DNA of 64,000 bases from Panorpa germanica (Eukaryota; Arthropoda; Insecta; Mecoptera; Panorpidae). The position numbers and the translations under genes are program-made. The stretch's first letter is position 1, and every line of letters starts with the position of its first letter. The notes beneath the pieces were generated by a model, which did not search any database, was not told the DNA's origin, and worked only from the letters and a program-made list of their open reading frames with translations. Location: assembly GCA_963678705.1 (NCBI GenBank), contig OY783212.1, forward strand, positions 3,410,001-3,474,000, written 5' to 3'. Positions 55,999 to 64,000 of the stretch are shown here, one piece after another.

Positions 55999-57332
55999 TC
56001 ATTTTCGATCTTGGAGGCGGTACCTTCGACGTATCCATCCTGACCATCGACGAAGGTTCGCTATTTGAAGTAAAATCTACCGCAGGGGACACACATCTCG
56101 GCGGGGAGGATTTCGATAATCGGCTGGTTGATTTCTTAGCAGGCGAATTTAAGAGAAAATTTAAAAAAGATATCAAAAGCAATCCCAGAGCACTGCGCAG
56201 ATTGAGAACGGCGGCAGAGAGGGCGAAGCGGACGTTGTCCTCCAGCACGGAAGCCACGATCGAAGTAGATGCACTCCTGGACGGCATTGACTACTACACT
56301 AAAATAAGTCGTGCACGATTCGAAGAGCTCAATGCAGATCTGTTTCGCGGCACATTGCAGCCCGTGGAGAAGGCCCTGACCGACGCCAAGTTAGACAAGA
56401 GCTCCATAAATGACATCGTCATGGTAGGGGGCTCCACACGTATACCAAAAATCCAAAATCTTATTCAAAATTTATTCAATGGAAAAACACTGAATCTGTC
56501 CATTAATCCCGACGAAGCCATAGCTTACGGGGCTGGTGTCCAGGCTGCGATCCTGACTGGGGACACTAGCAGCAAGATCCAGGACGTGCTCCTGGTGGAT
56601 GTAACGCCGTTGTCTTTAGGTATCGAGACCGCAGGCGGTGTCATGAGCAAGATCGTCGAGCGCAACGCCCGCATCCCCTGCAAGCAGTCCCAGATCTTCT
56701 CTACGTACGCAGACAACCAGACCGGAGTCACCATCCAGGTATTCGAAGGAGAGCGAGCCATGACTAAAGACAACAATCTCCTGGGGACCTTTGATCTGAT
56801 GGGCATACCACCAGCTCCCAGGGGGGTTCCGAAAATAGATGTTACATTCGATTTGGACGCCAACGGTATTCTTAATGTCTCGGCAAAGGAAGATAGCACA
56901 GGAAAGTCGAAAAAAATCACGATCAAGAACGACAAGGGTCGACTATCACAGGCGGAGATCGACCGTATGCTTTCGGAGGCTGAAAAGTACAAGGATGATG
57001 ACGAGAAACAGCGAAAGAGAGTCGCCGCTCGCCATCAGCTGGAGACCTATGTGTTCAACGTGAAGCAAGCCGCCGAGGAAGCGAAGACCCAAGGAAATAT
57101 CAGCGACACCGACAAGGCGACCGTGTCCAAGAACTGTGAGGACACCGTGTCCTGGTTGGACAACAACATCCTCGCCGAAGAAGATGAATATCAATACCGC
57201 CTTCAGGAGTTGCAGAAAACATGCAGTCCTATCATGACGAAAATACACCAGGGAGGTGCTTCTAGGGCTAGACCTGAACCAAATGATGCAGGTGATAACG
57301 CACAACGACCCACCGTTGAAGAAGTCGATTAA
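55998..57332 (+). pseudogene. Hsp70, 3' part, displaced by mobile element
   Basis: This is the remaining 444 codons of the same Hsp70, starting at the Leu after the insertion point. It opens with the phosphate-2 loop [10 protein letters not shown], runs through the rest of the ATPase domain, the linker and substrate-binding domain and the helical lid, and ends in EEVD, the C-terminal signal of cytosolic Hsp70 that binds TPR co-chaperones. The two halves sum to 636 residues, the usual family length, and both are free of other lesions. This half has no promoter of its own in view. Its coding sequence is much more GC-rich than the surroundings, as is common for highly expressed heat-shock genes. 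Confidence 0.93.
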
Positions 57333-58139
57333 ATACTTGCTTCGCTAAAAATGGAGTTTATTTTTTATCTTTGTTGTGTTTTTATAATAAGTCTATTAAT
57401 GTTTTTATTTAGATAATTATAATCTAGTAATCCAGTAGTATCAGTAATATAAAAAGTTTTCTGGTTGTAGAAAAAAATATTAAAAAACACCCGAAAAGTG
57501 CACTTCTTGCAAATAACTTAAAAATGGTAAGATTTTTACATCTATTCATCACGGCTTAGTCACTAGAGCTGTGCAAAGTTTTAAGCTAAACAGAAACGTT
57601 TAAAAAAACATAAATAATAGAAATATTATTATTTCATATATGCTTTATAGTTTAGTGGATTGTTAGTTATAAGTCGAAGTTTATGAGATATTACATTCAA
57701 ATCGAATACAAAATAATAAATATCTGAGCCAAATATGTAATATGTATTATAAATAACAAATATCTACAATAAATAACTAGTATGAAAATAAATCAACTGA
57801 CTATTAACTGAATTCTACTGCGTTGTTATTTATCCTGAAAATATTCTCTTAATTACTTTGATCCATTTACATGTATTGAAACTAAACGGTCTACAACATA
57901 AAACAATGGTACCATTTAACTTTACTAGTAACATACCTTTCCTACGTAACATTTTTTATAAATGATATATAAAATATACATCATATTCTACTAAAATATA
58001 CATAAAAATATATAAAACAAGTAACTCAGGGGCTTAATCATAATATTGACAGAGATTAGCAGTGGGTCAACGGAACAGTTAACGTCCTATTTACATCAAA
58101 TTGTATTGAGGTGGTCAAGGATAAGCATCACCAATGTAA

Positions 58140-58320
58140 TGCGGTGTTCACATATGCATGTACGCCTTAGAATATTCGGCTTTAATGTACGAATACTTAT
58201 TCGACAAAGCTTTGAAATTCGTACACGAAACGAGTATTTTACGAAACGGTTTTATGTCTGTAAAATACAATAGATCAAAGCGTCCGACCATCTTCAAGGT
58301 ACTGTACAGACGTCGTCAAC
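58140..58320 (+). repeat. Diverged dispersed repeat, copy 2
   Basis: Same orientation as, and related by eye to, 262-480. It shares the AGATCAAAGCG block and the segment after it. Confidence 0.5.
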
Positions 58321-59908
58321 AAAGTTTATAATAATGAACAACGTTTATATAAATGAAATAAAATTGTGCTGTTTTACAGAACTCGCCATTAAGGATTTGC
58401 TGCTTATAAATATTAAAATTATTTAATAGAACTCATTTAATAATTTAATAACAATAATTTTATAATATAATATATATTATAATTATATATTTTATATAAT
58501 TAATTAAATTTATAATATAATATAATTTATTATTTAATAACACTTATACATGTCTTACTCACTCTCATGCGCACGGATAATGCCCTCTCGCTCGTACTCG
58601 GAACTAAAATTAGTATTGATAACAGAACAGCCTTACATATACGTAAAAATCAGCCATCAGAAAATAAGTGACATTAGCAGCGATTTTACGTACCTTGATT
58701 ACCTGATACCTGGAAAATGGCGGCCTGGTCAAACTAGCAGGTAGGCATACGATTATTGTACATACTAACACTACTCAATCTTACACATTTTGTTCATCAG
58801 AAATTAGTGATGTCTGCCAGGCTGGGATCTTGGACTATTAGTATATGTCGCTATATTGACTTTTTTATTATTGTAAATATACAAAAGTTGCCAGGGACAC
58901 TGTTTTGGCAATTAATTTATTTATTCAACCATATAAAAGTATTATCGATATTATTTCTTGTTTACCACATTCATAATATTAAAATTTTATATGTGGCACT
59001 AGATAGCTAGTAAGTAGTATCTAACTTATTACTGCAACTTTCATGCATCTCTTTTACACTTTGTTGTATATAAGAGACCAATTAGATGCGAATCGTATCA
59101 CTCTGAATGGTGATTGGAATCCTATTAGACATTAGTGAGACATTACATGAAGCTTTGGACAGCATGTCTGCACCGGCCGGAACGCTCCGTACCCCCTCTG
59201 ATTGCCTTCCTAATACTTTTTAAGTTACGTGGTACTATCTAGTACTACCACATATGTTCTCCCGAACACTGTGTGACTACCGTCTAACCGCTCTCTGATA
59301 CGAGATTGCTAAGGTACGACAAATTGTTTGTAGGCATCAAACATCAGATTTATCGTATCAAACGTGAAAGAAAGGTTACATGCAGCGACAACTACGAGTT
59401 TTAGAGTTACAAATGTATGTACGTTTTTACAAACGAGGACGCTTCGAAGAGCTCTGGCAATATGTGTGGATGAAATCACTTGGATAGCCGATCTCCGTTG
59501 TTCTCACAGTACGCGATGCGTACATCTCCACTTGTCTTTCATGTTTATTATAATAAATTTGATGCGGCTTGCAGACAGTTGCCTTAACATGACAACTACC
59601 TTAAAAGACCTATATAAATAAGTATAACTTGCATTTTGTTGGCACCCATTTCACAATGTTTACCAACAATACGTTAATCAATAAGAATGACCTCTAAAAG
59701 TTCTGCAATTCTACTACGCCGTCTGTCTACTGCTCGTCTACATGAGGGATTGATGGTGAAACGAGTGCGGGGAGACAAGCAGGCGCACGACGCAACGATG
59801 TCTGCGACGCAATTTGTAACGAAAACGATAGTTGGATCTAGAATCGCATAGAAAAACAAGCATGGGGAAATATAGAAGATCTTTTTAAGGATACTTACAT
59901 ATATAGTT

Positions 59909-60085
59909 CAAATTACGAGAGTTCGGCGGCGACTCATACTAAAAAGTACTGACTCACTTATTTTTTTATAATGTATATAAAAACGAATACGATCAAATTC
60001 ATTATCGTATTATAGTTTTATACCGCTCTTATAACCTCTTTTAAGTATAAGTCGCCGCCGAACTATCGTGATTTGGACTTATACC
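59909..60085. repeat. Fold-back element with about 40-base inverted repeats
   Basis: The left end (ATATAGTTCAAATTACGAGA, then GTTCGGCGGCGACTCATACT) pairs with the right end read in reverse (TATAAGTCCAAATCACGATA, then GTTCGGCGGCGACTTATACT) over about 40 bases with few mismatches. The middle is AT-rich and non-coding. It is probably a miniature transposon of about 177 bases. Confidence 0.65.
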
Positions 60086-60609
60086 AATATTTACTTAATG
60101 TTATTACTTTAATGTTTTCTATTTAGCGAGTAGCATTTTCTCTTTAAATTTAGTAACTCAACATTTTATGTGTTAACATTAGTTCACCTTGTAAAATATA
60201 AAAATTAAAAAATGATTAAATATAATAATTACTAATAATAATAATTAATATTAAATAAAGTATAGTACTGACGCACAACGCCTGCGTACTAAATACATTC
60301 AAACTAAAAATAAAAACTGAAACAGTAGGTGTGAATGCGGCTGAAAACTAAAAAAGGAAAGAAGTACTTCCAAAACATTTAACTGTTTTTTAAAAACTTT
60401 CTACGTAGTGCATATTACGTACTGACCTCTGGTACTGACGTGTTTGGAGTTTAAGTATTTATTATTGACCATATCAGAATTTTCGGCGTTCGGTGTATTT
60501 ATTCTTACATACATACGCTTATATTTTAGTATTACGATATCACTTGACCGGTAAAGACGTACTTCGGTCGGAGAGAGCACGAGTTTAAACAGATTACGAG
60601 TTGGAAAAA

Positions 60610-60622
60610 TTCTGGAATACTC
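60610..60622 (+). promoter_or_regulatory. Heat-shock-element-like site upstream of small HSP
   Basis: TTCTGGAATACTC is a TTC-nn-GAA-nn-CTC array, matching two perfect and one near-perfect heat-shock-factor pentamers. It lies about 190 bases before the start codon, a plausible promoter distance if there is no intron in the leader. Confidence 0.5.
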
Positions 60623-60807
60623 TAAAGAAAAATAATTCATAGCAACAATCCAATTGTTACTCATTTTTATTTGATACGTCGTAGTTGGCTATTATATCAG
60701 ACTATCGAAACGATTTCTGTTTTCAAGTAAGAATAAGGATAAAACGCAATTTTTTACAATTGGTATTTGGATATAACGTATATTTTTTAAATCAACAAAT
60801 CGATAGC

Positions 60808-61362
60808 ATGCGAAAGATGTTTACAATTGTACCTGCAGTTCTCAGCCGTTTGCCGTTGCACCAGGCGATTGACAAGCGCAGCTTCAGCAGGTCCATCAAG
60901 CTATGTTTGCCGAGATTGCTGCATTCGCGGTCATTCGACGAATACTACAACCCTTGGAAGTCACTCTTTGAACGAGAAAACGATTCCACGGTCACAGCAT
61001 TCAAAGATAAGTTCCAAGTTTGTGTTAACGTTCAACAATTTGCCCCTGAAGAAATATCTGTAAAAGTACAAGATGGAGTACTTGTTATTCAAGGAAAGCA
61101 TGAAGAAAAGAAAGACGACTATGGCTTCGTTTCCCGACAGTTTCTTAGACGCTACATGCTGCCTGCAGGACATGAAGGTAAGGACGTTGTAAGCAGTTTG
61201 TCCGCAGATGGAATCCTCACGGTCACAGCTCCGAAGAATACAGACGACTCTCCAACATCTGAACGCGTGGTGCCCATAGCAAAAACTGAGGCTCCTCACA
61301 ACTTACCGGATAAAAGTTCAAAAATGAAAAAAATTCAAGGTGAAAGTTCAAAGGTGGAATAA
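60808..61362 (+). CDS. Small heat-shock protein (alpha-crystallin domain)
   Basis: ATP-independent holdase that binds unfolding proteins as large oligomers; 184 residues in one exon. The alpha-crystallin domain spans about 65-143, with the FAPEEISVKVQDGVLVIQGK strand block and the conserved close LSADGILTVTAP. A V-P-I motif (155-157), which docks neighbouring subunits, lies in the C-terminal tail. An in-frame TTG/ATG-poor extension upstream to 60685 exists, but the ATG at 60808 was chosen because it is the first ATG of the frame near the conserved part. Residues 1-41 have several Arg/Lys and hydrophobic residues with only one acidic residue, which resembles a mitochondrial targeting peptide. 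That reading is inference; Drosophila Hsp22 is a known mitochondrial example. Confidence 0.9.
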   Translation: MRKMFTIVPAVLSRLPLHQAIDKRSFSRSIKLCLPRLLHSRSFDEYYNPWKSLFERENDSTVTAFKDKFQVCVNVQQFAPEEISVKVQDGVLVIQGKHEEKKDDYGFVSRQFLRRYMLPAGHEGKDVVSSLSADGILTVTAPKNTDDSPTSERVVPIAKTEAPHNLPDKSSKMKKIQGESSKVE

Positions 61363-61453
61363 AAATCCATTTCATTCATCCAACTAAGCTGAGAAAATTA
61401 ACTTCAAATATTTCATACTGGAAGTAAATTTTCATTTGAAATTTAAAACAAAA

Positions 61454-61459
61454 AATAAA
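61454..61459 (+). terminator. Polyadenylation signal of the small HSP gene
   Basis: AATAAA lies 92 bases after the stop codon in an A-rich context. Confidence 0.5.
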
Positions 61460-64000
61460 ATAGTCTTAAAAATTATATATAATTCTATTTTATTAAAATA
61501 AAATATAAAACAAAGATAATGCTTGTATAATTTTGATATATTTAAAAATAGTCTTATAACTGATATATCATATAAAACAATTTAGCAGCCTTTAGACATG
61601 AGTTCATAATATTTTCACTGGTTTGAGACTCTAGAATAATATTTCAAATGATATGATTGCAAGTATATTTGTTCTGTAACTATTAGCTATTATTAATTAT
61701 GAATCACGATATAAATCTGATTATGCAATAATATTAAGCATGCCAGCCTTATTTCATATAATAATTTGAATAGTAAATTATCACAATTTGCGTTGAAATA
61801 TTAAACTAGAATAATTTCTATATAATAACATTTTATATTTGACAAAATCCATATTTAAAATGTCAATAACTTGATTTTACAATCACAAATAATTATGAAA
61901 ATGTACTGCTATCGATATTTAAAATATGGATTTCTAAGACTATAAACTGCATCGGATAACAACATAACTTAGAGAGTAAATATGCAAATTCCAATTTACA
62001 GAAAAACTCTCTATTAAAAGAGAAAATACATTTTAAATTTTATTCTGGTTTTATCATAAAATTTGTTTTCAACTTCTTTCTGTTATAATAATATATATTT
62101 TTTTTATTTTGTTAAATTTTATTTATAAAATGGCATGAACAATGATAAAAATTCTTTTTGAGTCTCGATATTTTCATACAAGTATTTTGATAAATAAATA
62201 GCTGCTTCCTTTAGATCTAATAAAAAAGTATAAAGAATTCTACCACATTTATTTATTACTTCGAGCACAGATTATATATTAACAAAGTTGGTGCAACTAG
62301 TTTGTGCTTTTGATTGGCATAAGAAATTGAACTGACTTGTACACGTATACTTATGAGTTGCAAAATAAAAAATGTGGCTGACATTCTGCAGACGTATTAA
62401 TTTAACCAAGAGATATGCGGAGTGATTTCGCGACACTATAAGATAATTTCTACGAACCTAAATAATATCTATAATACGAAATCTAACACATTTTTAAAAT
62501 ATGTATAATTTTTAATATGTACAAATAAATCTGATTGAAAAAATATATCTAAAAATATTATTTTGATATTTATTAACCATGTTATTTAAAATAATCATTA
62601 TTTATTAACAAATATCAGAATATATTAAATAATTAATTTGCGTTTAAAACAAATATAAAAAATATTCTTGATAACTTATGAAATAAATTGCGAATATTTA
62701 GGCATTTTTTAAGTAATAATTAATTAGCTCTAATCATAATTGTAACTAAAACTAATAAGTACTCAATTATAATGTAAACCATATAGCTAGTATAAAACAT
62801 AACTAATCTTAAATAAAACTATAATAAAATACTGTCAATATTATTAACGAAAATAAAAGAATTGCTCAAATAACAAAAGAAACTAAATGGATGGTGTCAA
62901 AATATTCATTGTTGTTTTCACAAAATAGAGTATATTTACTTTAATTTTAGGCAATTCGATCATTATGATATTTATCATTTCTGACTATTATTAAATATGC
63001 AATATTATATTTAAAAATATATTAAAATGAGCAACAATTTTTTATAAATCGTGTATAATACACGTATAAACAATTTTTTTCTTGTTTTCATTATTCATGA
63101 TTTTTTCTTATATTTTTGTTTCATATAAAAGTTTATAAAAACTTATCAAATCTATGTAGCTTTATTATTTACCTTATTGAACTGATCCCTCCACCAAGAT
63201 CTATATTTAGTAAATATATGCTAAATGACACAAAACAAATTCAACTTTAATTTTATTTAGTTACTTATTTGGTTACTAACAATCAAACCTGGATATGTTT
63301 TGTTCCATACTATTCATAATTATATAATAAAGTGCAATATTGTAAATCAATAATTAAAAATGTTTGCAATGACAAATAATACTTTAAACTCTATGGAATA
63401 ATATTGGTTCTATAATTAAATAAAAGTAAACATTTCTCGCTTTATTCTTTACAGTTTTTCACGTTTATCTCAATAAAAGAAAGCAGTAATACAATAAAAT
63501 TGGTTCAGCATAATCTTTTATAGAATACTGTAGTTACATTTTTTGTCTAGCTAATAAATAATCCTGAATTTCATTCAAATTGACTTGATTTTATAACATC
63601 TGGAAACATAATTATGTCACAAAATATTTAACGTTTTGTTTTTAATAGAAATAATCGGCAAATAGTCCGTGAGTAGTAATTAAAAAAAAATTAAAATTAT
63701 ATATTAAATATATAATATAGAACTATTGCTCATAATCCTTCCCTATTTGTAATAGCAACGGAATTTTCAAGAAAAACAAAAAGTTACAATTCAAACAAAT
63801 ATCTAATACATATAAAAATGAGAGGTATTCACTATGTGCGTGCAGCAGAATGTAGCTCAAAATAAATAAAACAGCTACAGTGAAAATAAAAAATTAATTC
63901 AGTTTACGCAAAGTTTTTTATACCTCCAGAAAGAAAACATGGTAAAAAAAAATTGATTTTATACGAAACAGCTTTAACAATTATTCAAATATTCTCTTGC
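61460..64000. other. AT-rich region without recognisable genes
   Basis: No open frame longer than about 60 codons and no inverted-repeat element was seen. The sequence is uniformly AT-rich. Confidence 0.55.

Larger units (their letters stand above)
57333..60609. other. Intergenic region between the heat-shock genes
   Basis: No gene was recognised in this 3.3 kb. It holds a diverged dispersed repeat (58140-58320), a nearly pure A/T stretch (58390-58545), a patch of more balanced composition (about 59150-59880) with only short frames, and a fold-back element (59909-60085). Confidence 0.45.

Noticed and set aside
55991-56287. 98-codon minus-strand frame at the Hsp70 junction
   Set aside because: Shadow of the sense Hsp70 frame; Ser/Arg-rich translation with no family resemblance.
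56525-56992. 155-codon minus-strand open frame inside Hsp70
   Set aside because: Long antisense frames are a known by-product of Hsp70 codon usage. The sense strand here is clearly the coding one.
59364-59621. 85-codon frame in the more GC-balanced patch upstream of the small HSP gene
   Set aside because: No domain, no splice context and no family resemblance. The patch may be an old repeat or a non-coding exon, but nothing supports a gene.

Overview
The window looks like nuclear DNA of an insect. It is AT-rich, its genes are split by short GT-AG introns, and five animal gene families can be read: neuropathy target esterase (Swiss cheese), fidgetin-like 1, Crumbs, uridine-cytidine kinase and two heat-shock genes. 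The order within insects cannot be fixed from sequence alone; Hymenoptera is a guess. Exon borders were read by eye, and each exon set was checked by requiring every junction to keep the reading frame.

Layout. 1-14430 (minus): neuropathy target esterase, 23 exons, with the end of its catalytic domain beyond the left edge. 14431-14733: a 303-base head-to-head promoter interval. 14734-18002 (plus): fidgetin-like 1, complete in 8 exons, with a miniature transposon in intron 2. 19846-31586 (minus): Crumbs, 29 exons, complete at the C-terminus and lacking only the signal-peptide end. 33743-39022 (minus): uridine-cytidine kinase with two alternative last exons. 40369-57332 (plus): a cytosolic Hsp70 gene cut in two by a 15,047-base mobile element. 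60808-61362 (plus): a small heat-shock protein gene. The rest is AT-rich sequence with several short fold-back elements.

The standout is the insertion in Hsp70 (40946-55992). It has a 6-base target duplication (ATGTGC), begins AG and ends CT, and carries a broken type-B DNA polymerase gene with an endonuclease VII-like zinc domain. This points to the Polinton/Maverick class. It is not built like a normal Polinton: it is one giant palindrome of two 7,474-base arms around a 99-base centre. Every open frame of one arm reappears in the other at the exact mirror position (x to 96938 - x), including the same stops and frameshifts. Each arm is also internally scrambled, with blocks of about 0.97 kb repeated. 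No integrase, protease, packaging ATPase or capsid gene was seen. The simplest reading is a non-autonomous Polinton derivative made by fold-back copying of one end and then inserted recently into a heat-shock gene.

The genes otherwise serve unrelated cell functions: lipid hydrolysis at the ER, DNA repair, epithelial polarity, pyrimidine salvage and protein folding. Two local arrangements may matter for regulation: the shared esterase/fidgetin-like 1 promoter, and two heat-shock genes facing the same way with heat-shock-element-like sites upstream.
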